Below are positions 26,448-35,567 of a DNA stretch of 64,000 nt, piece by piece. The stretch is from assembly GCA_032027045.1 (NCBI GenBank), contig JAVSMU010000001.1, forward strand, positions 2,235,281-2,299,280, read 5' to 3'. The stretch's first letter is position 1. The number at the start of each line of letters is the position of its first letter. The notes beneath the pieces are model-generated. The model was not told the origin of the DNA. It worked only from the letters and a program-made list of their open reading frames with translations, and ran no database searches. The translations under genes were made by a program, and so were the position numbers. The DNA comes from Truepera sp. Its GTDB lineage: Bacteria; Deinococcota; Deinococci; Deinococcales; Trueperaceae.

Positions 26448-27803
26448 CTAGCGCCCGATGCCCACGTACTTCAGGCCCGCCTCCGTCACGGCGCTCGCCT
26501 GAAGCATGTTGCGCGCGTCGAGCACGAGATCGCCGCGCATCTCGCCTGCGAGGGTGGAGAAGTCCAGCTGCCTGTACTGGGGCCAGTCGGTAACGACCAC
26601 CAGGGCGTCGCAACCCAGGGCCAGTTCGGTCTCGGACTCCGCGTACTGCACGGGCAGGTCCGGGTAGAACGCCCTGGCGTTGGGCATGGCCACGGGGTCG
26701 TGAACCTTCAAGACCGCGCCGCGCTCGGTCAACTCGCGGATGAGGGTGAGGGCGGGCGCGTCGCGCAGGTCGTCGGTGTTGCCCTTGAAGGCGAGGCCCA
26801 GGAGGCCGATGGTGGTGCCGCGCAGGACCTTGAGGTGCTGCTGCAGCTTCTCGACGACGTAGAGACGCTGACGGCGGTTGACGTCGACGGCCGCGCGCAC
26901 GATGGGCATCTGGTAGTCGTACGAGCCGCCCAGGGCCAACACGGCCGCCGTGTCCTTCCCGAAGCAGCTGCCGCCCCAACCGATCCCCGCGTTTAGGAAC
27001 TTGCTACCGATGCGGTTGTCGAGACCGATGGCCCGCGCCACCTCGACGATGTCGGCGCCGACCTTCTCCGCGAGCACGCTGAACTCGTTGATGAAACTGA
27101 TCTTGGTGGCGAGGAAGGCGTTGGCGGCGTACTTCGTCAGCTCGGCGCTGGTGGTCGTGGTCGTGATGAGCGGGGGCAACTCGAAGCGTTCCGGACGGGG
27201 GGTGCCGGGGGGAGCCTCGAAGGTCTGCTCGAGGATGGGCGAATAGAGTTCGCGCATGACGGCCCACGGGTAGGGCGTGTCGCTGCCCACCACGATCCGG
27301 TCCGGGTAGAGGCTGTCGTGGACCGCGCGTCCCTCCGCGAGGAACTCGGGGTTGGAGGCGATGTGGACGTCGGCACTTACGCCCCTCGCCTCGAGCCGGC
27401 GCGCGATGATCCCTTGCACGTGACGCGCGCTGCCCACGGGAACGGTCGACTTGTTGACGACCACCAGCCGCGCGCCCTCGGTTATGCGGTCGGCTACGTC
27501 GTTGGCCGCGGCGTCTACGTAGGAGAGGTCGGCGTCGCCGTTCTCCTTCGAAGGGGTACCCACGGCGATGAGCACCACCCCCTCGCCAGACAGCTCGGGG
27601 ATGCTCGTGCGGAAGGCGGAGCGCTGCTTGCCCGCCGCCATCAACTCCAGCAGCCCGCCTTCGTGGATCGTCGGGACACCGGAGGCCAGCTTCTCGATGA
27701 TGCTCGCCTTCTTGTCGACGAAGGTCACTTCATGACCCAGGTAGGCCAGGGCCGCACCGGTCGTCAGGCCGACGTAGCCGGTTCCTATGATGGTTACTCT
27801 CAT
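26448..27803 (-). CDS. ugd: UDP-glucose 6-dehydrogenase
   Basis: Makes UDP-glucuronate from UDP-glucose with two NAD+, feeding envelope polysaccharide synthesis. It is 451 residues, typical of the family. The NAD site GTGYVGLTTGAALA, the TPSKENGDADLS loop, EFLAEGRAVHD and the catalytic cysteine motif GIGWGGSCFGKD are all present. ATG 27803 lies six bases from a -10 box. UDP-mannose-type dehydrogenases are close relatives, so the exact sugar is not proven. Confidence 0.92.
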   Translation of the reverse strand: MRVTIIGTGYVGLTTGAALAYLGHEVTFVDKKASIIEKLASGVPTIHEGGLLELMAAGKQRSAFRTSIPELSGEGVVLIAVGTPSKENGDADLSYVDAAANDVADRITEGARLVVVNKSTVPVGSARHVQGIIARRLEARGVSADVHIASNPEFLAEGRAVHDSLYPDRIVVGSDTPYPWAVMRELYSPILEQTFEAPPGTPRPERFELPPLITTTTTSAELTKYAANAFLATKISFINEFSVLAEKVGADIVEVARAIGLDNRIGSKFLNAGIGWGGSCFGKDTAAVLALGGSYDYQMPIVRAAVDVNRRQRLYVVEKLQQHLKVLRGTTIGLLGLAFKGNTDDLRDAPALTLIRELTERGAVLKVHDPVAMPNARAFYPDLPVQYAESETELALGCDALVVVTDWPQYRQLDFSTLAGEMRGDLVLDARNMLQASAVTEAGLKYVGIGR

Positions 27804-27809
27804 GGGCCC

Positions 27810-27815
27810 ATCCTA
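27810..27815 (-). promoter_or_regulatory. -10 box of leaderless ugd
   Basis: TAGGAT is followed by 6 nt and ATG 27803. Confidence 0.65.
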
Positions 27816-27981
27816 CGTGGCGGACCCTCCTGGCCGCCGGGAAGAAAGTCCGCCACGCCTTTGTAATAGGCCGTTACAGTTAAGCCAGGTTTCCGGGCTA
27901 TCTTGTGCTCCAACTCGACAAGGCGCAACGCTGGGGGCAGGTGCGATCACCGTCTGGGCCGGCGCGCCGAAGGGGCCGTCG

Positions 27982-29364
27982 GTGGAGAGAACGCCGCACG
28001 TCAACACCCGCCGTTTCGCCGCGGGCGGATACGCACCCACGTTAGCCGCGCTCACGCTGGCGCTACTCGCCTCCGCGCTCGCCGCCCCCACCTGCACGGA
28101 CGCCTTGCAGGCGGATCTCGAGGCGGCCCTGCAGGCCGAGTCGTCCGCCAGGTGGACGCGCGAGGACGATGTCGCGCGGCGCAGGGCCGATTTCGAACTG
28201 GCCCGCCTCGGCGTCACGGCCAGCATCGGCCTGCGGCCGAGCATCGGCGTGGGGCACGGGCTCGACTTCGAAGAAGGCGTCGAGGCGCTCGACCTGGTTG
28301 GCTACCAGTTCGATGCCGCACTGGGCTACAGCTACGACGAGGTGCGCATAGCTCGGAGCCAAGCGGCACTGGTCGGAGCCCTGAGCAGGCTAGAGGCGCA
28401 GCGCAGGACCGACGTCTTGAACGCGCTCGTCGCCCTCAGCCGCTTGCGGGTGGCGGAACGGGCCGAAGCCGCGGCACATGCCGAGCTCGCTCTCGCCCTC
28501 GGCGGCCTGAGCCGGGCGGAGGCCACCGCCGCGGAGCACGCGGCGGACCCTGACTACGCGCCCCTGCCCGGGAGTAAGGAGGCCCAAGACCTGGGAGCGC
28601 GGCCTCCCGCCGAGCCCCCGTTCCTTCGCGAAGCGCGCCTACAGGCGCGGCGGGCCGAGCTCGATCTGGAGGACGCGCATACCAGCGTCGCCACGCAGTT
28701 GGCGGCGCTGGCGGCCCTCGGGGTTACACCGCCGGCGCCGGTGGACGGCGCGTGCCCGCTCGGCCCCCTCGACGTGCCTAGCGCCGGCCCCGGCGAGACC
28801 CTCGCCCGCCAGGCTCTGCTGGTTGCGCTGCAGCTCGCGGAGGCCCAGCTAGGCCGGGCCGCGTGGGCGCCAGTGCGCGAGCTGAACCTCGAGGCGCAAT
28901 ACCAGGAGGGCGGGGCCAGGGCGGCGGCCAGCGCCGGCATCGCCGGCGGCAAGCCCAACGCCGGCGTTGCGTTCCGCTTGAGCCCGACGGGCAAGGACGC
29001 CTGGCGCGTCCGGCTGAGCGCCAACCTGAGACTGGACGAGAGCATGGGGGCGGCCATCGCCGACGCGGAGGCCGCCGTCCACAGGGCGCGGCAGGAACTG
29101 GCGGCGTTCGACGAAGCAGGCGCCGCCGCTGATGGTGTCGCTCGGCAGGCCCTAACGCGCGCCTGGGCCGAGGTCGAGGTCTTGGACGAGACGCTGCAAC
29201 TGGCGGTCCTCAAGCGCGACGACCCCGCCGAGGCGCGCTACTTGCCCCGGAACACACAAGCCGTCGCGAGGGCGCTGGATGCCCGCGAACGGGGTCTGCA
29301 GGCGTACTTCAGGGCCTACGCGGCGTACCTTGGCACCATCGAAGTTGCCTGGCCGTCACGTTGA
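27982..29364 (+). CDS. Secreted TolC-like / coiled-coil protein of uncertain role
   Basis: 460 residues. A hydrophobic signal (TLAALTLALLASALAAPTC) is followed by alternating short beta segments (VTASIGLRPSIGVGHG; LNLEAQYQEGG; WRVRLSANLRLDE) and long Ala/Glu/Arg helices. The beta-pair plus helical-hairpin pattern occurs twice, as in TolC-type outer-membrane efflux proteins. No membrane-fusion or pump gene is adjacent. GTG 27982 is chosen because the signal peptide follows it and AAGGGG stands 6 bases upstream; the frame stays open further upstream. It is divergent from ugd and convergent with the NYN gene. The TolC assignment is tentative. Confidence 0.5.
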   Translation: MERTPHVNTRRFAAGGYAPTLAALTLALLASALAAPTCTDALQADLEAALQAESSARWTREDDVARRRADFELARLGVTASIGLRPSIGVGHGLDFEEGVEALDLVGYQFDAALGYSYDEVRIARSQAALVGALSRLEAQRRTDVLNALVALSRLRVAERAEAAAHAELALALGGLSRAEATAAEHAADPDYAPLPGSKEAQDLGARPPAEPPFLREARLQARRAELDLEDAHTSVATQLAALAALGVTPPAPVDGACPLGPLDVPSAGPGETLARQALLVALQLAEAQLGRAAWAPVRELNLEAQYQEGGARAAASAGIAGGKPNAGVAFRLSPTGKDAWRVRLSANLRLDESMGAAIADAEAAVHRARQELAAFDEAGAAADGVARQALTRAWAEVEVLDETLQLAVLKRDDPAEARYLPRNTQAVARALDARERGLQAYFRAYAAYLGTIEVAWPSR

Positions 29365-29368
29365 ATGT

Positions 29369-30025
29369 CTACTTCGGGAGGAAGATCCCGTCTACCTCAC
29401 CGAGGCCGACGAACCTGTCGGCGAGGTCCTGCAAGGACTGGCCGGCCACCTCGCGGAAAGCCATGACCTCGACCCGCTTGCCCCGTTCTTGCGCCAGCTC
29501 GAGGATGGGGGCGAAGTCGCCGTCGCCGCTGGCGAGCACGATGACGTCTGCGTGGTCGAAGGTCCGGACGATGCCGGCGGCGATGCCCATGTCCCAGTCG
29601 CCCTCGAGCTTCACGGCGCCATCGTCGTCTACCCGGTGCACGCGCACCTTGCGGCGCTTCACGCGGTAGCCGAGAGCCGACAGCTTGCCGAAGAAGCCGT
29701 AGGCGGAGGAATCGCCGTCGCGCTCCACCACGTAGGCGTCGGCGTGCGCCAGTCGCCGCCCCCTCACGGCGGCCTCGAGGAGCCGCTCGTAGTCGACGCT
29801 GGCGTTGTGGTTGTCACGCGCGGCGTAGTAGAGGTTCTGGGTATCGACGAACAGCGCCACGCGCTGCCCCGGTTCCTCGCCAAGAGCGGTGGGCACGCCC
29901 GCTGAGGTGATGGACACGCCACCTGAGGCGGTGGGCGCACCCGCTGAAGCACTTACCCTATCCGCTGGGTCGGTGGACACGCCGGCCGAGTCGGCCCGCG
30001 TAGCAGGCGAGTTCTTGGACTCCAC
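29369..30025 (-). CDS. NYN/LabA-like PIN-fold nuclease domain protein
   Basis: 218 residues. The C-terminal 165 residues form a NYN (PIN-like) domain with the acidic-site motifs VALFVDTQNLYYA, LEGDWDMGIAAG and VLASGDGDFAPIL, the expected metal-binding aspartates of a putative RNase. The first 50 residues are a low-complexity Ser/Ala/Gly/Thr/Pro segment built of imperfect repeats (SGGVSITSAGVPTA). GTG 30025 follows a -10 box by 7 bases, which supports the tail being translated. It ends 4 bases from the convergent TolC-like gene. Confidence 0.88.
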   Translation of the reverse strand: MESKNSPATRADSAGVSTDPADRVSASAGAPTASGGVSITSAGVPTALGEEPGQRVALFVDTQNLYYAARDNHNASVDYERLLEAAVRGRRLAHADAYVVERDGDSSAYGFFGKLSALGYRVKRRKVRVHRVDDDGAVKLEGDWDMGIAAGIVRTFDHADVIVLASGDGDFAPILELAQERGKRVEVMAFREVAGQSLQDLADRFVGLGEVDGIFLPK

Positions 30026-30032
30026 GGCGGTC

Positions 30033-30038
30033 AGTTTA
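30033..30038 (-). promoter_or_regulatory. -10 box of leaderless NYN gene
   Basis: TAAACT is followed by 7 nt and GTG 30025. Confidence 0.65.
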
Positions 30039-30078
30039 CCCCGCTACCCGCTAGCACCAAAGCTGTGCACCCTGCGCG

Positions 30079-30576
30079 TCAACCCAGCCACTTGCCCATC
30101 ACGAGGTTGTCCTCGAACCCCTCGCCCTCGCCGGCCAGGCGCTTCACCTGGCGCCTCTCTCGACCCTCGAGTGTGAAGCCCTCGCTCTCGTACAGCCTCA
30201 CCGCGGCAGCGTTGCCGGCCCTCACGTTCAACGACATCTTCAGGACGCCCACGCGCCGGCACCACTCGTAACCAGCGCCCAGCAGCGCCCTGGCGGCCCC
30301 CCGCCGCCTGGCCGGCGGCGCCACCGCCAGCGTGAGGATCGCCACGTGCTCCAGGCGCCGGGCCACTGGGCGGTGAAGCTCGAGCCAACCCATCAGCGCG
30401 CCGCCCTCCACTGCTACGGCGTAGTAGCTGCGGGTCGTGCGCGCGCCGATGCGTGCAGCCAGCGAACCTGCGCTCTCGGCGCCGTCACCCACGAACGACC
30501 CGCCCTCGCGGTAGATGCCCGCCAAGAGGCTCCGCACGGCCTCGGCGTCGTCCGGTGTCGCGGTTCTTACGTTCAC
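30079..30576 (-). CDS. GNAT-family N-acetyltransferase
   Basis: 165 residues beginning MNVRTATPDDAEAVRSLLAGIYREGGSF. The acetyl-CoA binding motif is VAPPARRRGAARALL, and the C-terminal MSLNVRAGNAAAVRLYESEGF is a typical beta6-alpha4 signature, close to RimI/YhhY-like enzymes acting on amino acids or small molecules. GTG 30576 is preferred over ATG 30579 because the consensus TATAAT lies exactly 6 bases upstream of it. The substrate is unknown. It is divergent from metK. Confidence 0.88.
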   Translation of the reverse strand: MNVRTATPDDAEAVRSLLAGIYREGGSFVGDGAESAGSLAARIGARTTRSYYAVAVEGGALMGWLELHRPVARRLEHVAILTLAVAPPARRRGAARALLGAGYEWCRRVGVLKMSLNVRAGNAAAVRLYESEGFTLEGRERRQVKRLAGEGEGFEDNLVMGKWLG

Positions 30577-30582
30577 CATCCG

Positions 30583-30588
30583 ATTATA
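30583..30588 (-). promoter_or_regulatory. Consensus -10 box of leaderless GNAT gene
   Basis: TATAAT is followed by 6 nt and GTG 30576 (3 nt to ATG 30579). Confidence 0.7.
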
Positions 30589-30658
30589 GGAGCAGCCCTG
30601 ATATCCTTGGCGGCGCCACCGGCCACCCCGGCGCGTGGCGAACGTGGAGGTTCTCACC

Positions 30659-31831
30659 GTGTTGCGCCTCGTTAGCGCTGAATCCGTCACCGAAGGGCAC
30701 CCCGACAAGCTCGCCGACCGCATCAGCGACAGCGTGCTCGACGCCATACTGCAGCAGGATCCGCACGCGCGGGTGGCAGTCGAGACGTTGCTGACGCGCG
30801 GGCTTGCGCTGGTGGCGGGCGAGGTCACCACCAACGCCGACGTGGACGTTCAGGCCATCGTGCGCGAGGCCGCGAGGGACGTGGGTTACACCGACGCCGC
30901 CTACGGCTTCGACGCCGACCACAGCGCGGTGCTGATCGCGCTCAGCGAGCAGTCGCCCGACATCAAACAAGGCGTCGACAGGGCGCGGGAGGCAGGCAGC
31001 GGCGACGACTTCGACCTCATCGGGGCCGGCGACCAGGGCCTCATGTTCGGCTACGCCACGCTCGAGACCCCGGAACTCATGCCGCTGCCGATCCAGCTGG
31101 CGCACCGCATCGCCCAGCGACTGGCACAGGTCAGGCGCGACCGCACGCTCTCGTACCTGCGTCCCGACGGCAAAGCGCAGGTGACGCTGGCTTACGCAGG
31201 CGGCGTGGCGGTACACCTTCGCACCATCGTGCTCTCCGCACAGCACGACCCCGACGTCACGCTGGAGCAGATGCGAGCCGACCTCCTGACGCACGTGCTC
31301 GAGGCCGTAGTGCCGGCGGACCTGCTCGACGAGCGCTCGAACCTGCTCATCAACCCGACGGGCCGCTTCGTCGAGGGCGGCCCGACCGCCGACGCCGGCC
31401 TCACGGGGCGCAAGATCATAGTCGACACCTATGGCGGCGCCGCACCTCACGGCGGCGGGGCGTTCAGCGGCAAGGACCCCACGAAGGTCGACCGCTCCGC
31501 GAGCTACTACGCCCGCTTCATCGCCAAGAACGTCGTGGCGGCCGGGCTGGCCGAACGCTGCCAGGTTCAGCTCGCGTACGCCATCGGGGTGGCCCACCCG
31601 GTGGGCTTGTACGTCGACACGTTCGGTACCGGCGTCATGCCCGACGAACGACTGGCCGAGCTGGTGCAGCGCGCCTTCGACGCGCGCCCGGCGGCGATAA
31701 TCGAGCAACTTGGGCTGCGGCGCCCCATCTATGCCGCTACCAGCGCGTACGGCCACTTCGGGCGCGAGGGCTTCCCCTGGGAGAGCCTCTCGCGAGTCGA
31801 CGAACTCAAGGACTTGGCGGGGCGGGACTAA
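30659..31831 (+). CDS. metK: S-adenosylmethionine synthetase
   Basis: Makes SAM from methionine and ATP. It is 390 residues. Family motifs are present: [36 protein letters not shown], and the P-loop-like [22 protein letters not shown] 30659, with GGAGG 8 bases upstream, starts right before the conserved LRLVSAES; upstream in-frame GTG 30635 would add an unlikely leader. I see no SAM riboswitch in the short 5' region. The last 20 residues ([13 protein letters not shown]) are typical. Confidence 0.96.
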   Translation: MLRLVSAESVTEGHPDKLADRISDSVLDAILQQDPHARVAVETLLTRGLALVAGEVTTNADVDVQAIVREAARDVGYTDAAYGFDADHSAVLIALSEQSPDIKQGVDRAREAGSGDDFDLIGAGDQGLMFGYATLETPELMPLPIQLAHRIAQRLAQVRRDRTLSYLRPDGKAQVTLAYAGGVAVHLRTIVLSAQHDPDVTLEQMRADLLTHVLEAVVPADLLDERSNLLINPTGRFVEGGPTADAGLTGRKIIVDTYGGAAPHGGGAFSGKDPTKVDRSASYYARFIAKNVVAAGLAERCQVQLAYAIGVAHPVGLYVDTFGTGVMPDERLAELVQRAFDARPAAIIEQLGLRRPIYAATSAYGHFGREGFPWESLSRVDELKDLAGRD

Positions 31832-31880
31832 GGCCCACCAGCACGCGATTTCTCGGTCAATTGTCGCGAGCAGCATGTGT

Positions 31881-31886
31881 TACATT
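31881..31886 (+). promoter_or_regulatory. -10 box of leaderless HemC-like gene
   Basis: TACATT is followed by 7 nt and ATG 31894; this fixes the start and rejects an upstream in-frame codon at 31861. Confidence 0.7.
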
Positions 31887-31893
31887 CAGGATC

Positions 31894-32739
31894 ATGGCCA
31901 GGATAGTTTTGGGTAACCGCGAAGGCCTGCTCGCCATTCGCCAAGGTCGAGGTGTGCTGGAGCACCTGGCCGAAGAGTGGCCCGACCTTCATCTCACCCT
32001 CCGCACGATCCCCAAAACCGCGGGCCAGGAGTCGGGCCCGCTACTGGCCGCCCTCGAAGCCAACGACATCGGCATCGCCGTGGCGCAGCTAGACGCCCTC
32101 CCTCCCTCGCTGCCCGAGGGAATCCGGCTGGCCGCCGTCCTCAAACGGGGCGAGCCGCGTTCCGCGTTCGCGGCGAAGGGCCGGGCGCAGTTGGACGCCC
32201 TGCCCGAGGGCGCGAGGCTGCTGGTTTCCACCGAGCGTGACGCCTCCTTCCTGGCCGCGACGCAGGCGGCCATGGAGGTCGAGATCGATCGGTCGGCCCC
32301 CGAAGCCCTTCTGGCTCGCCTTGGAGTGGGTGCGGACGCGGTCATCTTGCCCGCCGCCACGCTCGTCACCTTGGGCCTGAGAAGCGCGATCGACACGCTG
32401 ATCGACGAGACGGTATTCACGCCCGCGCCCGGCCAGGGCGCCATCGGGCTGCTGGTGCGCGAGGACGACGACCTCGCGTACGAGACGGCCTACTCGCTGC
32501 AGCACCGACCGAGCTTCGACCGCGTTCGGGCCGAGCTGGCTTTCGCCTCCGAGCTGCCGGGGCGGAACGTGGGCGCCAGCGCTACCGTCAACGACGAGTT
32601 CGAACTGACGTTGCTCGGGGCGGTTGCGGAGGGCTCCACCATCCTCCAGGCGACCGTGTCGGGCGAGGCGCGCGAGGCCGAGGACCTCGCGCGCGAACTC
32701 GCGAAAGACGTCGTCGAGCAGCTGGCGGGCCTCAGGTAG
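31894..32739 (+). CDS. Porphobilinogen deaminase-like protein lacking the catalytic residues
   Basis: 281 residues with the HemC two-domain layout: IVLGNREGLLAIRQG corresponds to the usual TRxSxLAxxQ, LPEGIRLAAVLKRGEPRSAF to LPxGLxLxxxxxREDPRDA, and PAPGQGAIGLLVRED is a near-perfect family motif. However, the HSxKDxP segment reads AVAQLDALP, so the catalytic Asp is absent. The cofactor-loop EGGCQVPIG reads ELPGRNVGA. There is no cysteine anywhere in the protein, so the dipyrromethane cofactor cannot attach. Arg-rich substrate ligands are also partly lost. It is probably a paralogue with a non-enzymatic or altered role. Its 3' end overlaps the opposite EF-G gene by 8 bases. Confidence 0.8.
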   Translation: MARIVLGNREGLLAIRQGRGVLEHLAEEWPDLHLTLRTIPKTAGQESGPLLAALEANDIGIAVAQLDALPPSLPEGIRLAAVLKRGEPRSAFAAKGRAQLDALPEGARLLVSTERDASFLAATQAAMEVEIDRSAPEALLARLGVGADAVILPAATLVTLGLRSAIDTLIDETVFTPAPGQGAIGLLVREDDDLAYETAYSLQHRPSFDRVRAELAFASELPGRNVGASATVNDEFELTLLGAVAEGSTILQATVSGEAREAEDLARELAKDVVEQLAGLR

Positions 32740-34774
32740 CGGCCTGCTTGATGTCGGCCAGCACCTTGTCGGCCGTCTGCTGCGGGACGGTCTCGTAGCG
32801 GTCCACCTTGAGGGAATAGGCGCCGCGGCCACCGGTCATGCTCCGCAGGTCGGCCGAGTACGCCTGGATCTCGGCGAGGGGCACGTGCGCGCTGACCACG
32901 CTGACCGAGCCTTCGCTGTCCATGCCCAATATGCGCCCGCGGCGCGTGTTGAGGTCCGAGATGACGTCCCCCGTGAACCGGTCGGGCACGCGCACCTTGA
33001 TGAGCGCCAGCGGCTCCAGGAGGATCGGCTTGGCCTGCAACAGCGCCTCGCGCATGGCCTGCGTGGCGGCGAACTGGAACGCGATGTCCTTCGAGTCGAC
33101 CGGGTGGTCCTTGCCGTCGTAAACGCAGACCTTCACGTCTTGCAGCGGGAAGCCGCCCAGCACCCCGGCCTCCATTCCCGCCCGGGCGCCTTTCTCGCAG
33201 CTCGTCTGGAACTGGGTCGGGATGGTGCCGCCCACGACCTTCCAGTCGAACTCGAAGCCCGACCCGCGCGGTAGCGGCTCCACCGAGAGGGCCACCTCCG
33301 CGAACTGGCCGGCTCCGCCCGACTGCTTCTTGTGCCGGTAGCGGGCGTCGGCCTTGCTTTGGATGGTCTCGCGGTAGGCGATGGCGGGCGGGCGGGTCTC
33401 CACCTCGACGCCGAAGCGGTCCTTGAGCGCCGCCACGGCGATCTCGAGGTGGACGTGCCCCATGCCCCACAGCACCGTCTCCTTCGTGTCCGGGTTGCGT
33501 TCGAGGACGAGGGTGGGATCGGCGCTCGTGACCTTGGCCAGCGCCTCGCCCATCTTGTCCTCGTCCGGACGCGACTTCGGGAAGAGAGCCACGGCCATCA
33601 CCGGCGACGGCAACCTTATCGGCGAGAGCACGAACTCGGCGCCCGGCGCCGTGAGCGTGTCGCCCGTGCGCACCTCGTCGGCCTTCGTAAGCGCGCCGAT
33701 CATGCCGGCCGTCAACTCCTTGACCTCGGTGAGGTCCTTGCCCTGGGGCGCGTAGAGGTGCGCCGTGCGCAGGTCGGCCCCGTTGGAGGCGTCCTTGAGC
33801 GGCTCGCCCGCCTTGAGTCGGCCCGACAGCACCCGCATCATGGAGACCTTGCCGAGGTAGGGGTCGACGACCGTCTTGAACACGCGGGCACTGAACGGCT
33901 GGCCCTCGCCGAGGGTGGGCGCCTCGCCCGATTCGACCGGCAGCGCCCCGTGGTCCTCCACGTGGCGTACCCCCCGGGTGAGGAAGTCGAGCAGCAGGCT
34001 GATGCCCATGGCCTTGGTGGCCGACGTAAGGAGCACGGGTGCAAGCTGGTTGCGCCTTACCGCCGCGTAGAAGGCGGCGAGTATGGCCTCCTGGTCGATG
34101 CTCGCCTCCTCCAGGTACTGCATCATCAGCTCGTCGTCCGTCTCCACCACGGCCTCTACCAGGCGGTCGCGGTACTCCTGCGCCAGGCCCTCGACCTCCT
34201 CGGGAATGGGTATCTCGGCAGGCTCGCCGTTCGACCACTCGTAGGCGCGCATGGTGAGCAGGTCGACGATTCCCCGGAAATCCTCCGCCTGCCCTATCGG
34301 TAGCTGGATGGCGGCGATGTTGCCCGGCAGGCTGGCCTCGATGTCGGCCATGGTGCGGAAGAAGTCGGCGTTCTCGCGGTCCATCTTGTTGATGACGAAC
34401 ATGGTCGAGAGCTCGCGCTCGAAGCTCGAAGTCCAGACGCGCTCGGTCCCGACCGCGACGCCGGAGACCGCCGACACGACTATGAGGGCCGCGTCCGCGG
34501 CCGCCTGCGCTCCGCGGATCTCGCTCACGAAATCGGCGTAGCCCGGCGTGTCTATGACGTTGAACTCCTCACCCTTCCAGGTGAGGGGGTGCACGCTCGA
34601 GTAGATGGAGATCTTGCGGCGCTTCTCCTCCGGGGTCACGTCGGAGGCGGTAGTGCCGTCCTCGACCTTGCCCAGGGTGGTGATGGCGCCCGCGCGGTAG
34701 AGCATGGCCTCCACCAGCGACGTCTTCCCGGCGCCGCTATGCGACAAGACGGCCACGTTGCGGATCTGAGACAT
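32732..34774 (-). CDS. Elongation factor G-like translational GTPase (EF-G paralogue)
   Basis: 680 residues with full EF-G domain order: G domain, beta barrel, and domains III-V. The P-loop is SHSGAGKTSL instead of the canonical AHIDAGKTT, and switch II is DTPGYADF with G4 NKMDRE. This marks the EF-G-like subfamily often called FusA2 or EF-G2, which is distinct from the main translocase. Domain IV includes the substituted tip DARYRHKKQSGGAGQFAEV. Its function is usually unclear (possibly ribosome recycling or stress translation). ATG 34774 has AAGGAAGG upstream. No str operon neighbours are present, consistent with a secondary copy. Confidence 0.88.
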   Translation of the reverse strand: MSQIRNVAVLSHSGAGKTSLVEAMLYRAGAITTLGKVEDGTTASDVTPEEKRRKISIYSSVHPLTWKGEEFNVIDTPGYADFVSEIRGAQAAADAALIVVSAVSGVAVGTERVWTSSFERELSTMFVINKMDRENADFFRTMADIEASLPGNIAAIQLPIGQAEDFRGIVDLLTMRAYEWSNGEPAEIPIPEEVEGLAQEYRDRLVEAVVETDDELMMQYLEEASIDQEAILAAFYAAVRRNQLAPVLLTSATKAMGISLLLDFLTRGVRHVEDHGALPVESGEAPTLGEGQPFSARVFKTVVDPYLGKVSMMRVLSGRLKAGEPLKDASNGADLRTAHLYAPQGKDLTEVKELTAGMIGALTKADEVRTGDTLTAPGAEFVLSPIRLPSPVMAVALFPKSRPDEDKMGEALAKVTSADPTLVLERNPDTKETVLWGMGHVHLEIAVAALKDRFGVEVETRPPAIAYRETIQSKADARYRHKKQSGGAGQFAEVALSVEPLPRGSGFEFDWKVVGGTIPTQFQTSCEKGARAGMEAGVLGGFPLQDVKVCVYDGKDHPVDSKDIAFQFAATQAMREALLQAKPILLEPLALIKVRVPDRFTGDVISDLNTRRGRILGMDSEGSVSVVSAHVPLAEIQAYSADLRSMTGGRGAYSLKVDRYETVPQQTADKVLADIKQAAT

Positions 34775-34868
34775 CTCGCACCTTCCTTGTTACAGCGGCC
34801 GTGGCCGCGAAGTCACCCGCTCATGCTGCGCCCGTTTGACCGAGTTTAGCACCGGCCGCCAAGGCGGT

Positions 34869-34874
34869 TACACT
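34869..34874 (+). promoter_or_regulatory. -10 box of leaderless CYTH gene
   Basis: TACACT is followed by 5 nt and GTG 34880. Confidence 0.6.
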
Positions 34875-34879
34875 CGGTC

Positions 34880-35548
34880 GTGCCGCGCGAGCTGGAACTC
34901 AAGTACTCCTCGCTGGAGGGCCGGGTGCCCGACCTGGAGCAGCTTTCCGCCGCGCTGAGCGCACTGGGCGTGCAGGTGCGCCCCGGCGGGACGCACCACC
35001 AGGTCGACGTCTACTTCGACGACGGCGCCCTTTCCCTCGAGCGCAGCGGCCTGGCCCTGCGCGTCCGCACCGCCGCGGGGGCACGCGTCGCCACCGTCAA
35101 GAGCCGCGGCGACGCCGTGGCAGGCGTGTTCGAGCGCGAGGAGCTGGAGGCGCCGCTGCCGCCGACGCCGGCCGGCGGCCGTGACCTCGGACCGGTGCCC
35201 TGGCCGCCGGCCGTAGCGCAACGCCTCGAGGGGATGGTCGACTTGGGAAAGCTGGGGCCGCGGCTCGAGATAGCCACGACCCGCGAACTGTTCCTACTGG
35301 AACGTGGCGGCCGGCCGCTCGCCGAGCTGAGCTTCGACGAGGTCTCGTGCCGGCCTCCCCACGAGCGTGGTGACGCCTCCCTCATCCGGTCGGCAGAGTT
35401 CTCGGAGGTCGAGGTGGAGGCGGCGCCGGGGACCTCGGAGGCGGATCTGCGGGCCATCGGCGAGGCGCTCGAGTCGCTGACGCCCCTCGTGTTGGGCAGC
35501 GCCAGCAAGCTCGAGCGCGCCGCCAGCCTGCTGGCGCCATTCCAATGA
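34880..35548 (+). CDS. CYTH-domain protein (probable inorganic triphosphatase)
   Basis: 222 residues. It opens with the CYTH signature ELELKYS (ExExK), followed by the tunnel-lining strands QVDVYFDDGALSLERSGLALRVR and ATVKSRGDA, then FEREELEAPL and a later LAELSFDEV. These are characteristic of triphosphate tunnel metalloenzymes such as YgiF-type triphosphatases. No CHAD domain is fused, unlike many relatives. The substrate is inferred from the family only. Confidence 0.85.
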   Translation: MPRELELKYSSLEGRVPDLEQLSAALSALGVQVRPGGTHHQVDVYFDDGALSLERSGLALRVRTAAGARVATVKSRGDAVAGVFEREELEAPLPPTPAGGRDLGPVPWPPAVAQRLEGMVDLGKLGPRLEIATTRELFLLERGGRPLAELSFDEVSCRPPHERGDASLIRSAEFSEVEVEAAPGTSEADLRAIGEALESLTPLVLGSASKLERAASLLAPFQ

Positions 35549-35567
35549 AGTCGCGGTAGGGGGTCCG

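Noticed and set aside
27903..28553. TTG-started frame after TATCTT at 27899
   Set aside because: It overlaps the TolC-like gene in another frame and its product is Arg/Gly-rich without a recognisable motif.
30601..30658. SAM riboswitch upstream of metK
   Set aside because: The 5' region is too short and shows no SAM-box stems.
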